From Antedon mediterranea (lineage: Eukaryota; Echinodermata; Crinoidea; Comatulida; Antedonidae), in contig NC_092678.1 in assembly GCF_964355755.1 (NCBI RefSeq), positions 9,768,922 through 9,832,921 of the forward strand: DNA of 64,000 bases. The letters run 5' to 3'. The notes below the pieces were generated by a model. The model saw only the letters and a list, made by a program, of their open reading frames with translations, was not told where the DNA came from and did no database searches. The position numbers and the translations under genes were made by a program. Shown here one piece after another: positions 27,466-39,100 of this stretch. How positions within the stretch are numbered: position 1 is the first letter of the stretch; every line of letters begins with the position of its first letter.

Positions 27466-30400
27466 ATGGTCTAAAACGTCTCCAAATGCGATTTGAAGAT
27501 ATTCTGAGCACTTTGGTGTTTTTATGTTAAAAAGTTTTTTCGAAAATCACAAAATGGTCTAAAACGTCTCCAAATGCGATTTGAAGCTCTTCTGTACACT
27601 TTGATGTTTTGTGTGAACAAGTTTTGTCGAAATGCTCAAAATGGTCTAAAACGTTTTTAAATACGATATTAAGCTGTTTTGTGCACTTTGGTGTTTTTGT
27701 GTGAAAAGTTTTAACGAAATGCTCAAAATGGTCTAAAACGGTTCTAATGTGATTTTAAGCACTTTGATGTTTTTGTATAACCAAGTTTCATCGAAATGCT
27801 CAAAATGGTCTAAAACGTTTTTAAAACGATATTAAGCTATTTTGTGCTCTTTGATGTTTTTGTGTAACCAAGTTTCATCGAAATGAACAAAATGGTCTAA
27901 AACGTCTCCAAATGCGATTTGAAGCTTTTCTAAGCACTTTGGTGTTTTTATGTTAACAAGTTTTTTCGAAAATCACAAAATGGTCTAAAACGTCTCAAAA
28001 TGCGATTGAAGGTATTCTGAGCACTTTGGTGTTTTTGTGTGAAAAGTTTTAACGAAATGCTCAAAATGGTCTAAAACGGTTCTAATGTGATTTTAAGCAC
28101 TTTGATGTTTTTGTATAACCAAGTTTCATCGAAATGCTCAAAATGGTCTAAAACGTTTTTAAAACGATATTAAGCTATTTTGTGCTCTTTGATGTTTTTG
28201 TGTAACCAAGTTTCATCGAAATGAACAAAATGGTCTAAAACGTCTCCAAATGCGATTTGAAGCTTTTCTAAGCACTTTGGTGTTTTTATGTTAACAAGTT
28301 TTTTCGAAAATCACAAAATGGTCTAAAACGTCTCAAAATGCGATTGAAGGTATTCTGAGCACTTTGGTGTTTTTGTGTGAAAAGTTTTAACGAAATGCTC
28401 AAAATGGTCTAAAACGGTTCTAATGTGATTTTAAGCACTTTGATGTTTTTGTATAACCAAGTTTCATCGAAATGCTCAAAATGGTCTAAAACGTTTTTAA
28501 AACGATATTAAGCTATTTTGTGCTCTTTGATGTTTTTGTGTAACCAAGTTTTTTCGAAAATCACAAAATGGTCTAAAACGTCTCCAAATGCGATTTGAAG
28601 GTATTCTGAGCACTTTGGTGTTTTTGTGTGAAAAGTTTTAACGAAATGCTCAAAATGGTCTAAAACGGTTTCTAATGTGATTTTAACCACTTTGATGTTT
28701 TTGTGTAACCAAGTTCTTTTCGAAAATCACAAAATGGTCTAAAACGTCTCCAAATGTGATTTGAAGCTCTTCTGTACACTTTGATGTTTTGTGTGAAAAA
28801 GTTTTGTCGAAATGCTTAAAATGGTCTAAAACGTTTTTAAATACGATATTAAGCTGTTTTGTGCACTTTGATGATTTGTGTGAAAAGTTTTAACGAAATG
28901 CTCAAAATAGTCTAAAACGGTTTCTAATGTGATTTTAAGCACTTTGATGTTTTTGTGTAACCAAGTTTTTTCGGAAATCACAAAATGGTCTAAAACGTCT
29001 CCAAATGCGATTTGAAGCTTTTCTAAGCACTTTGGTGTTTTTATGTTAACAAGTTTTTTCGAAAATCACAAAATGGTCTAAAACGTCTCAAAATGCGATT
29101 TGAAGGTATTCTGAGCACTTTGGTGTTTTTGTGTGAAAAGTTTTAACGAAATGCTCAAAATGGTCTAAAACGGTTTCTAATGTGATTTTAACCACTTTGA
29201 TGTTTTTGTGTAACCAAGTTTTTTCGAAAATCACAAAATGGTCTAAAACGTCTCCAAATGCGATTTGAAGCTTTTCTGAGCACTTTGGTGTTTTTATGTT
29301 AACAAGTTTTTTCGAAAATCACAAAATGGTCTAAAACGTCTCCAAATGCGATTTGAAGCTATTCTGTACACTTTGATGTTTTGTGTGAAAAAAGTTTTGT
29401 CGAAATGCTCAAAATGGTCTAAAACGTTTTTAAAACGATATTAAGCTATTTTGTGCTCTTTGATGTTTTTGTGTAACCAAGTTTCATCGAAATGAACAAA
29501 ATGGTCTAAAACGTCTCCAAATGCGATTTGAAGCTTTTCCAAGCACTTTGCTGTTTTTATGTTAACAAGTTTTTTCGAAAATCACAAAATGGTCTAAAAC
29601 GTCTCAAAATGCGATTTCAAGGTATTCTGAGCACTTTGGTGTTTTTGTGTGAAAAGTCTTAACGAAATGCTCAAAATGGTCTAAAACGGTTTCTAACGTG
29701 ATTTTAAGCACTTTGATGTTTTTGTATAACCAAGTTTCATCGAAATGCACAAAATGGTCTAAAACGTCTCCAAATGCGATTTGAAGCTTTTCTAAGCACT
29801 ATGCTGTTTTTATGTTAACAAGTTTTTTCGAAAATCACAAAATGGTCTAAAACGTCTCCAAATGCGATTTGAAGATATTCTGAGCACTTTGGTGTTTTTA
29901 TGTTAAAAAGTTTTTTCGAAAATCACAAAATTGTCTAAAACGTCTCCAAATGCGATTTGAAGCTCTTCTGTACACTTTGATGTTTTGTGTGAAAAAGTTT
30001 TGTCAAAATGCTCAAAATGGTCTAAAACGTTTTTAAAACGATATTAAGCTATTTTGTGCTCTTTGATGTTTTTGTATAACCAAGTTTTTTCGAAAATCAC
30101 AAAATGGTCTAAAACGTCTCCAAATGCGATTTGAAGCTTTTCCAAGCACTTTGCTGTTTTTATGTTAACAAGTTTTTTCGAAAATCACAAAATGGTCTAA
30201 AACGTCTCCAAATGCGATTTGAAGCTATTCTGTACACTTTGATGTTTTGTGTGAAAAAGTTTTGTCGAAATGCTCAAAATGGTCTAAAACGTTTTTAAAA
30301 CGATATTAAGCTATTTTGTGCTCTTTGATGTTTTTGTGTAACCAAGTTTCATCGAAATGAACAAAATGGTCTAAAGCGTCTCCAAATGCGATTTGAAGCT

Positions 30401-31376
30401 TTTCCAAGCACTTTGCTGTTTTTATGTTAACAAGTTTTTTCGCAAATCACAAAATGGTCTAAAACGTCTCCAAATGCGATTTGAAGATATTCTGAGCACA
30501 TTGGTGTTTTTATTTTAAAAAGTTTTAACGAAATGCTCAAAATTGTCTAAAACGGTTTCTAATGTGATTTTAAGCACTTTGATGTTTTTGTAAAACCAAG
30601 TTTCATCGAAATGCACAAAATGGTCTAAAACGTCTCCAAATGCGATTTGAAGCTTTTCCAAGCACTTTGCTGTTTTTATGTTAACAAGCTTTTTCGAAAA
30701 TCACAAAATGGTCTAAAACGTCTCCAAATGCGATTTTAAGCTTTTCTAAGCACTTTGGTGTTTTTATGTTAACAAGTTTTTTCGAAAATCACAAAATGGT
30801 CTAAAACGTCTCCAAATGCGATTTGAAGCTCTTCTGTACACTTTGATGTTTTGTGTGAAAAAGTTTTGTCAAAATGCTCAAAATGGTCTAAAACGTTTTT
30901 AAAACGATATTAAGCTATTTTGTGCTCTTTGATGTTTTTGTATAACCAAGTTTTTTCGAAAATCACAAAATGGTCTAAAACGTCTCCAAATGCGATTTGA
31001 AGCTTTTCTAAACACTTTGGTGTTTTTATGTTAACAAGTTTTTTCGAAAATCACAAAATGGTCTAAAACGTCTCCAAATGCGATTTGAAGCTTTTCCAAG
31101 CACTTTGCTGTTTTTATGTTAACAATTTTTTTCGAAAATCACAAAATGGTCTAAAACGTCTCCAAATGCGATTTGAAGCTATTCTGTACACTTTGATGTT
31201 TTGTGTGAAAAAGTTTTGTCGAAATGCTCAAAATGGTCTAAAACGTTTTTAAAACGATATTAAGCTATTTTGTGCTCTTTGATGTTTTTGTGTAACCAAG
31301 TTTCATCGAAATGCACAAAATGGTCTAAAACGTCTCCAAATGCGATTTGAAGCTTTTCTAAGCACCTTGCTGTTTT
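26616..31376. repeat. Higher-order block duplicated at -6946 bp (downstream copy)
   Basis: Downstream partner of 19670-24430. It shows scattered single-base differences, such as TCTAACGTG near 29695 against TCTAATGTG, and TTTATTTTAAAA near 30510 against TTTATGTTAAAA. These indicate a recent but not newest duplication. Part of this block is related to 34900-36400 through the TTCGCAAATC variant near 36346. Confidence 0.8.
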
Positions 31377-34300
31377 TATGTTAACAAGTTTTTTCGAAAA
31401 TCACAAAATGGTCTAAAACGTCTCCAAATGCGATTTGAAGATATTCTGAGCACTTTGGTGTTTTTATGTTAAAAAGTTTTTTCGAAAATCACAAAATGGT
31501 CTAAAACGTCTCCAAATGCGATTTGAAGCTCTTCTGTACACTTTGATGTTTTGTGTGAACAAGTTTTGTCGAAATGCTCAAAATGGTCTAAAACGTTTTT
31601 AAATAAGATATTAAGCTGTTTTGTGCACTTTGGTGTTTTTGTGTGAAAAGTTTTAACGAAATGCTCAAAATGGTCTAAAACGGTTCTAATGTGATTTTAA
31701 GCACTTTGATGTTTTTGTATAACCAAGTTTCATAGAAATGCTCAAAATGGTCTAAAACGTTTTTAAAACGATATTAAGCTATTTTGTGCTCTTTGATGTT
31801 TTTGTGTAACCAAGTTTCATCGAAATGAACAAAATGGTCTAAAACGTCTCCAAATGCGATTTGAAGCTTTTCTAAGCACTTTGGTGTTTTTATGTTAACA
31901 AGTTTTTTCGAAAATCACAAAATGGTCTAAAACGTCTCAAAATGCGATTGAAGGTATTCTGTGCACTTTGGTGTTTTTGTGTGAAAAGTTTTAACGAAAT
32001 GCTCAAAATGGTCTAAAACGGTTCTAATGTGATTTTAAGCACTTTGATGTTTTTGTATAACCAAGTTTCATCGAAATGCTCAAAATGGTCTAAAACGTTT
32101 TTAAAACGATATTAAGCTATTTTGTGCTCTTTGATGTTTTTGTGTAACCAAGTTTCATCGAAATGAACAAAATGGTCTAAAACGTCTCCAAATGCGATTT
32201 GAAGCTTTTCTAAGCACTTTGGTGTTTTTATGTTAACAAGTTTTTTCGAAAATCACAAAATGGTCTAAAACGTCTCAAAATGCGATTGAAGGTATTCTGA
32301 GCACTTTGGTGTTTTTGTGTGAAAAGTTTTAACGAAATGCTCAAAATGGTCTAAAACGGTTCTAATGTGATTTTAAGCACTTTGATGTTTTTGTATAACC
32401 AAGTTTCATCGAAATGCTCAAAATGGTCTAAAACGTTTTTAAAACGATATTAAGCTATTTTGTGCTCTTTGATGTTTTTGTGTAACCAAGTTTTTTCGAA
32501 AATCACAAAATGGTCTAAAACGTCTCCAAATGCGATTTGAAGCTTTTCTAAGCACTTTGGTGTTTTTATGTTAACAAGTTTTTTCGAAAATCACAAAATG
32601 GTCTAAAACGTCTCAAAATGCGATTTGAAGGTATTCTGAGCACTTTGGTGTTTTTGTGTGAAAAGTTTTAACGAAATGCTCAAAATGGTCTAAAACGGTT
32701 TCTAATGTGATTTTAACCACTTTGATGTTTTTGTGTAACCAAGTTCTTTTCGAAAATCACAAAATGGTCTAAAACTTCTCCAAATGCGATTTGAAGCTCT
32801 TCTGTACACTTTGATGTTTTGTGTGAAAAATTTTTGTCGAAATGCTCAAAATGGTCTAAAACGTTTTTAAATACGATATTAAGCTGTTTTGTGCACTTTG
32901 ATGATTTTTGTGAAAAGTTTTAACGAAATGCTCAAAATAGTCTAAAACGGTTTCTAATGTGATTTTAAGCACTTTGATGTTTTTGTGTAACCAAGTTTTT
33001 TCGGAAATCACAAAATGGTCTAAAACGTCTCCAAATGCGATTTGAAGCTTTTCTAAGCACTTTGGTGTTTTTATGTTAACAAGTTTTTTCGAAAATCACA
33101 AAATGGTCTAAAACGTCTTAAAATGCGATTTGAAGGTATTCTGAGCACTTTGGTGTTTTTGTGTGAAAAGTTTTAACGAAATGCTCAAAATGGTCTTAAA
33201 CGGTTTCTAATGTGATTTTAACCACTTTGATGTTTTTTTGTAACCAAGTTTTTTCGAAAATCACAAAATGGTCTAAAACGTCTCCAAATGCGATTTGAAG
33301 CTTTTCTAAGCACTTTGGTGTTTTTATGTTAACAAGTTTTTTCGAAAATCACAAAATGGTCTAAAACATTTCCCAATGCGATTTGAAGCTATTCTGTACA
33401 CTTTGATGTTTTGTGTGAAAAAAGTTTTGTCGAAATGCTCAAAATGGTCTAAAACGTTTTAAAAACGATATTAAGCTATTTTGTGCTCTTTGATGTTTTT
33501 GTGTAACCAAGTTTTATCGAAATGAACAAAATGGTCTAAAACGTCTCCAAATGCGATTTGAAGCTTTTCCAAGCACTTTGCTGTTTTTATGTTAACAAGT
33601 TTTTTCGAAAATCACAAAATGGTCTAAAACGTCTCAAAATGCGATTTGAAGGTATTCTGAGCACTTTGGTGTTTTTGTGTGAAAAGTTTTAATGAAATGC
33701 TCAAAATTGTCTAAAACGGTTTCTAATGTGATTTTAAGCACTTTGATGTTTTTGTAAACCCAAGTTTCAACGAAATGCACAAAATGGTCTAAAACGTCTC
33801 CAAATGCGATTTGAAGCTTTTCCAAGCACTTTGCTGTTTTTATGTTAACAAGCTTTTTCGAAAATCACAAAATGGTCTAAAACGTCTCCAAATGCGATTT
33901 GAAGATATTCTGAGCACTTTGGTGTTTTTATGTTAAAAAGTTTTTTCGAAAATCACAAAATGGTCTAAAACGTCTCCAAATGCGATTTGAAGCTCTTCTG
34001 TACACTTTGATGTTTTGTGTGAAAAAGTTTTGTCAAAATGCTCAAAATGGTCTAAAACGTTTTTAAAACGATATTAAGCTATTTTGTGCTCTTTGATGTT
34101 TTTGTATAACCAAGTTTTTTCGAAAATCACAAAATGGTCTAAAACGTCTCCAAATGCGATTTGAAGATATTCTGAGCACTTTGGTGTTTTTATGTTAAAA
34201 AGTTTTTTCGAAAATCACAAAATGGTCTAAAACGTCTCCAAATGCGATTTGAAGATATTCTGAGCACTTTTGTGTTTTTATGTTAAAAAGTTTTTTCGAA

Positions 34301-36911
34301 AATCACAAAATGGTCTAAAACGTCTCCAAATACGATTTGAAGCTATTCTGTACACTTTGATGTTTTGTGTGAAAAAGTTTTGTCGAAATGCTCAAAATGG
34401 TTTAAAACGTTTTTAAAACGATATTAAGCTATTTTGTGCTCTTTGATGTTTTTGTGTAACCAAGTTTCATCGAAATGAACAAAATGGTCTAAAACGTCTC
34501 CAAATGCGATTTGAAGCTTTTCCAACCACTTTGCTGTTTTTTATGTTAACAAGTTTTTTCGAAAATCACAAAATGGTCTAAAACGTCTCAAAATGCGATT
34601 TGAAGGTATTCTGAGCACTTTGGTGTTTTTGTGTGAAAAGTTTTAACGAAATGCTCAAAATGGTCTAAAACGGTTCTAATGTGATTTTAAGCACTTTGAT
34701 GTTTTTGTATAACCAAGTTTCATCGAAATGCACAAAATGGTCTAAAACGTCTCCAAATGCGATTTAAAGCTATTCTAGACACTTTGATGTTTTGTGTGAA
34801 AAAGTTTTCTCGAAATCCTCAAAATGGTCTAAAACGTTTTCCAATACCATATTAAGCTATTTTGTGCAATTTGATGTTTTTGTGTAACCAAGTTTTTTGA
34901 AATGCGATTTGAAGATATTCTGAGCACTTTGGTGTTTTTATGTTAAAAACTTTTTTCGAAAATCACAAAATGGTCTAAAACGTCTCCAAATGCGATTTGA
35001 AGATATTCTGAGCACTTTGGTGTTTTTATGTTAAAAAGTGTTTTCGAAAATCACAAAATGGTCTAAAACGTCTCCAAATGCGATTTGAAGCTATTCTGTA
35101 CACTTTGATGTTTTGTGTGAAAAAGTTTTGTCGAAATGCTCAAAATGGTCTAAAACGTTTTTAAAACGATATTAAGCTATTTTGTGCTCTTTGATGTTTT
35201 TGTGTAACCAAGTTTTTTCGAAAATTACAAAATGGTCTAAAACGTCTCCAAATGCGATTTGAAGCTCTTCTGTACACTTTGATGTTTTGTGTGAAAAAGT
35301 TTTGTCGAAATGCTCAAAATGGTCTAAAACGTTTTTAAAACGATATTAAGCTATTTTGTGCTCTTTGATGTTTTTGTGTAACCAAGTTTCATCGAAATGA
35401 ACAAAATGGTCTAAAACGTCTCCAAATGCGATTTGAAGCTTTTCCAAGCACTTTGCTGTTTTTATGTTAACAAGTTTTTTCGAAAATCACAAAATGGTCT
35501 AAAACGTCTCAAAATGCGATTTCAAGGTATTCTGAGCACTTTGGTGTTTTTGTGTGAAAAGTCTTAACGAAATGCTCAAAATGGTCTAAAACGGTTTCTA
35601 ATGTGATTTTAAGCACTTTGATGTTTTTGTATAACCAAGTTTCATCGAAATGCACAAAATGGTCTAAGACGTCTCCAAATGCGATTTGAAGCTTTTCTAA
35701 GCACTATGCTGTTTTTATGTTAACAAGTTTTTTCGAAAATCACAAAATGGTCTAAAACGTCTCCAAATGCGATTTGAAGATATTCTGAGCACTTTGGTGT
35801 TTTTATGTTAAAAAGTTTTTTCGAAAATCACAAAATGGTCTAAAACGTCTCCAAATGCGATTTGAAGCTCTTCTGTACACTTTGATGTTTTGTGTGAAAA
35901 AGTTTTGTCAAAATGCTCAAAATGGTCTAAAACGTTTTTAAAACGATATTAAGCTATTTTGTGCTCTTTGATGTTTTTGTATAACCAAGTTTTTTCGAAA
36001 ATCACAAAATGGTCTAAAACGTCTCCAAATGCGATTTGAAGCTTTTCCAAGCACTTTGCTGTTTTTATGTTAACAAGTTTTTTCGAAAATCACAAAATGG
36101 TCTAAAACGTCTCCAAATGCGATTTGAAGCTATTCTGTACACTTTGATGTTTTGTGTGAAAAAGTTTTGTCGAAATGCTCAAAATGGTCTAAAACGTTTT
36201 TAAAACGATATTAAGCTATTTTGTGCTCTTTGATGTTTTTGTGTAACCAAGTTTCATCGAAATGAACAAAATGGTCTAAAGCGTCTCCAAATGCGATTTG
36301 AAGCTTTTCCAAGCACTTTGGTGTTTTTATGTTAACAAGTTTTTTCGCAAATCACAAAATGGTCTAAAACGTCTCCAAATGCGATTTGAAGATATTCTGA
36401 GCACATTGGTGTTTTTATGTTAAAAAGTTTTTTCGAAAATCACAAAATGGTCTAAAACGTTTCCAAATGCGATTTGAAGCTCTTCTGTACACTTTGATGT
36501 TTTGTGTGAAAAAGTTTTGTCGAAATGCTCAAAATGGTCTAAAACGTTTTTAAATACGATATTAAGCTGTTTTGTGCACTTTGATGATTTGTGTGAAAAG
36601 TTTTAACGAAATGCTCAAAATGGTCAAAAACGGTTTCTAATGTGATTTTAAGCACTTTGATGTTTTTGTGTAACCAAGTTTTTTCGAAAATCACAAAATG
36701 GTCTAAAACGTCTCCAAATGCGATTTGAAGCTTTTCTAAACACTTTGGTGTTTTTATGTTAACAAGTTTTTTCGAAAATCACAAAATGGTCTAAAACGTC
36801 TCCAAATGCGATTTGAAGCTATTCTGTACACTTTGATGTTTTGTGTGAAAAAGTTTTGTCGAAATGCTCCAAATGGTCTAAAACGTTTTTAAAACGATAT
36901 TAAGCTATTTT

Positions 36912-36916
36912 GTGCT
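36912..36916. repeat. Target site duplication, left copy (GTGCT)
   Basis: GTGCT directly abuts the LTR start and is repeated at 44029-44033. The satellite normally reads TATTTTGTGCTCTTTGATG here, so removing one copy plus the element gives an ordinary monomer tail. Five bases is usual for BEL/Pao integrases. Confidence 0.95.
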
Positions 36917-36989
36917 TGTTAACAGGTGTACAGGATAAGTCAGGCAGATAACAACAATCACGATCCTCAGTAAAATCTGTCAAAGTATC

Positions 36990-36995
36990 TTTATT
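36990..36995 (-). terminator. Candidate polyadenylation signal AATAAA in 3' LTR
   Basis: Minus-strand AATAAA (plus-strand TTTATT), 73 bp before the 3' end of the LTR and downstream of the TATA-like box. The corresponding copy in the 5' LTR is at 43299-43304. The position suits the R region; the cleavage site is not identifiable from sequence. Confidence 0.55.
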
Positions 36996-37653
36996 CTTTT
37001 CTCTTTCTTTCTTTAATTTGAGTATGGTCGAGGATTGAGAGGTTTCTAAACAATGATAAAAACAATAACAAACGTAATTAGCCTAAACTGAGGAATCGAG
37101 CTGATCCCTGTTGTCATGGCAACCGTAACTAGCTGAACAGCGTGTGCTCCATGCACCGAGTGGTGGCTAGTCTAAATTGACCAACGTCAACTATATAGGC
37201 CTACTATAATACAATATTATGATCGCTGACGGTAGCTTATGCTACTCAGCCTATAAACGTTAACAATATAAAGATTTAACAAACAATAATATGTCGACAT
37301 AACGCCATCAACAAGTTATATAATGAGATCATTCTCAATTTCAATACTGAAGAACAGAGAGACGACAAGCCGTCGCCATGATGAACCGCTAGTCGTTAAT
37401 TAAAGTGAAATTAACACAGGCCTAGTGATCAATATTACAATCAGAAAAAACGTACCGAAACTTCTGAACCTTCCTAGTACACTTGAAATCTTCCTTTATC
37501 TATTAACAATATTATCTTAAAGTATATGTCTAGTTTCCCTATGAAACTATACTTTAAACTACACTTTGGATGTTTAGTTCCCCTATAGAACTACGAAACC
37601 ATCTTTAGCACATGGTTTTTTTGCCATCATCCTCCGATCATGTCGAAGGTTAT

Positions 37654-37687
37654 CGCTAGAGGGCTAATCTAAAATAATTATCTAGCG
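37654..37687. repeat. Inverted repeat near the LTR U3 terminus
   Basis: CGCTAGA at 37654-37660 and TCTAGCG at 37681-37687 form a 7-bp inverted repeat with a 20-base loop. The flanking GAGGGC and GCCCTC are also complementary and would give an alternative, overlapping hairpin. The same structure is at 43963-43996 in the 5' LTR, about 30 bp from the element's outer end. Function unknown; an enhancer or protein site is conceivable. Confidence 0.5.
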
Positions 37688-37719
37688 CCCTCATCTATAT
37701 GTATCTTATGAACTTTACA

Positions 37720-37730
37720 CCGGCCCTCCT
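37720..37730 (-). other. Polypurine tract
   Basis: Minus-strand AGGAGGGCCGG directly abuts the 3' LTR (TGTAAAG...). Purine-rich with a CC interruption, it is in the expected position for plus-strand DNA priming during reverse transcription. Its immediate contact with the LTR start is the main support. Confidence 0.75.
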
Positions 37731-37870
37731 AATGCGAATAACATAAAATGAGCATTAGCAAACTGCAAAAACAATTAGTAATCTTAATAATTAGTCTCGT
37801 TTAAAAATTTGTATCATCGTTAACTAAATAGCGTAAGATTTACTTGTTAACTATATTATGACATAAATAA
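37731..37870 (-). other. Untranslated stretch between integrase stop and polypurine tract
   Basis: About 140 AT-rich bases with no open frame of note and no env-like coding. On the plus strand it includes AATAATTAGTCTCG and ATTTACTTGTTAACTATATT. I see nothing else in it. Confidence 0.6.
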
Positions 37871-39100
37871 TTATGGAGAATCTGCTTCTAACAACACCAC
37901 CAACTTAGTAATTGGTCTCTTCAGTTCAGATGTGCTTGTCTTGAGCTTCACTGCTCTAACATAACCTTTGTCATCAGGGTATACCTCCACCACTCTGCCC
38001 ATTGGCCATTGTCCTCTTGGTGAGTTTTTGTCGCATATCAACACAATTTCTCCTACATTCACATTTTTTCTCTGGTGAAACCATCTCTGTCGTTCCTGAA
38101 GTGTTACCAAATATTCCTTGGACCAACGTCTCCAGAAGAGATTTGTTAAATACTGAATTTGTCTCCATCCCTTTACTAGTTCCTTTCTTTCAAACACGCC
38201 TGGTTCCATGGATGTTTGCTTGTTTCCCACAAGAAAGTGGTTAGGTGTTAACGGATCTTTATCTAATGGACTGTCTGATATAATCGTCAACGGTCTGCTA
38301 TTGACAATTCCTTCAACTTCACAAAATACTGTTGGAAGTCCTTCGTCATCTAGCTCCATTGGTTGCTCCTTCAGAACACTATATAAGACCTTCCGAACAG
38401 AACGAATCATTCTCTCCCATGTGCCACCGTAGTGTGAAGCGGAAGGCGGATTAAATTTCCAGTCTATATTGTGTCGAAGCATATTACTTTGGATTTCCCT
38501 TGGGTCGAGCTCCTTAATTGCCTTTTTCAGCTCATTCTTGGCACCAATGAGGTTTGTTCCATTGTCTGACATTATCATGCGTATTGGGCCTCTCCTTGCG
38601 GTAAAACGTCGAAGAGCATTGAGGCAACTAGTGGTCGTCAATGAGTAAGATACTTCCAAGTGAATTGCTCTAGTTTTCAAACAGGTAAATATTACTCCAT
38701 ATCTCTTATGTATAGTTCTTCCCCTTTTTATATCGAAGGGTCCAAAGTAATCCATTCCAGTATGTGAGAATGGGTTTTCACCAACAGTTACTCTACAACT
38801 CGGCAGGTCGGCCATTTTCTGGTTTTCCGCTCTTCTGTGGTACCTTCTACATAGTACGCATTTGCTGATTAATTTCCTGGTAGCAGAGACCACTTGAGGT
38901 ATCCAGTATTTTTTCCTCAGGTGCGTTATGATTTGGTTTCTGCCACAATGGCCAAGATTTCTGTGCATCTCTCGTATTATTAACTGAGAAACATGAGAGT
39001 TCTTAGGCAGGATCATTTGGTGTTTAGGCGAACCCAACTCTGCTCTTCTCAAGCGACCTCCTACCTTTAGAACGCCATTTTCCAAAAAATGGATCAAGTT
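37871..39100 (-). CDS. pol: Integrase segment of pol (BEL/Pao)
   Basis: Open frame bounded upstream by TAA at 39101-39103. It has no N-terminal ATG (TTG at 39095-39097), so it is the C-terminal part of a polyprotein overlapping the RT/RNase H frame by 77 bases. Numbering from 39097: a conserved GGRLRRAE stretch near 13-20; a zinc-binding H45-H50...C80-C83 domain; and the integrase core with D116 (GMDYFGPF), D178 (SDNGTNL) and E228 (GGTWERM), 61 and 49 residues between, complete for the DDE triad. A C-terminal domain with FWRRWSKEYL at 321-330, followed by an SH3-like stretch (VNVGEIVLI...GRVVEVYPDDKGYVRAVKLKT), matches the DUF5641 region typical of BEL/Pao. It ends at TAA 37871-37873, about 140 bp before the polypurine tract. 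It inserts the DNA copy with a 5-bp staggered cut, which agrees with the GTGCT duplication. Confidence 0.92.
   Translation of the reverse strand, partial: NLIHFLENGVLKVGGRLRRAELGSPKHQMILPKNSHVSQLIIREMHRNLGHCGRNQIITHLRKKYWIPQVVSATRKLISKCVLCRRYHRRAENQKMADLPSCRVTVGENPFSHTGMDYFGPFDIKRGRTIHKRYGVIFTCLKTRAIHLEVSYSLTTTSCLNALRRFTARRGPIRMIMSDNGTNLIGAKNELKKAIKELDPREIQSNMLRHNIDWKFNPPSASHYGGTWERMIRSVRKVLYSVLKEQPMELDDEGLPTVFCEVEGIVNSRPLTIISDSPLDKDPLTPNHFLVGNKQTSMEPGVFERKELVKGWRQIQYLTNLFWRRWSKEYLVTLQERQRWFHQRKNVNVGEIVLICDKNSPRGQWPMGRVVEVYPDDKGYVRAVKLKTSTSELKRPITKLVVLLEADSP

Larger units (their letters stand above)
1..36916. repeat. Satellite array, left part (~88-bp monomers, mosaic higher-order structure)
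   Basis: Continuous head-to-tail monomers, all in one orientation, without any unrelated insertion. The canonical monomer runs TTTTTTCGAAAATCAC, then the core AAAATGGTCTAAAACG, then TCTCCAAATGCGATTTGAAG, then a variable tail ending near GTTAACAAG or GTGTGAAAAG. The nearly invariant parts are the TCGAAA box and the core. Tails vary in combinations (CTTTTCTAAGCACTTTGG, CTATTCTGTACACTTTGATG, GTATTCTGAGCACTTTGG), which suggests exchange between monomer types. No gene is supported. Minus-strand open frames of 60-97 codons here are by-products of the repeat. The array runs off the left edge of the window, because position 1 falls inside a monomer that matches position 17275. Satellite identity is certain; a centromeric or pericentromeric location is inference. 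Confidence 0.98.
36917..37719 (-). repeat. 3' LTR of the BEL/Pao element
   Basis: 803 bp, the copy lying downstream of the integrase frame and of the polypurine tract. One base difference from the 5' LTR means insertion was recent relative to the host substitution rate. The AATAAA at 36990-36995 (minus strand) lies about 73 bp before the LTR end and would be the polyadenylation signal. If active as a promoter, this copy would drive transcription into the satellite at positions below 36917. Confidence 0.96.

Noticed and set aside
1-36916. CRISPR-like array of short repeats
   Set aside because: There are no unique spacers. The whole monomer repeats, lengths are 77-88 bp, and the context is a eukaryotic retrotransposon.
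37731-37870. Possible env or extra gene after the integrase
   Set aside because: Only about 140 bases without a meaningful open frame.
38002-38432. Plus-strand frames of 74-80 codons opposite the integrase
   Set aside because: They overlap, in antisense, a frame with complete integrase motifs and carry no recognisable domain of their own.
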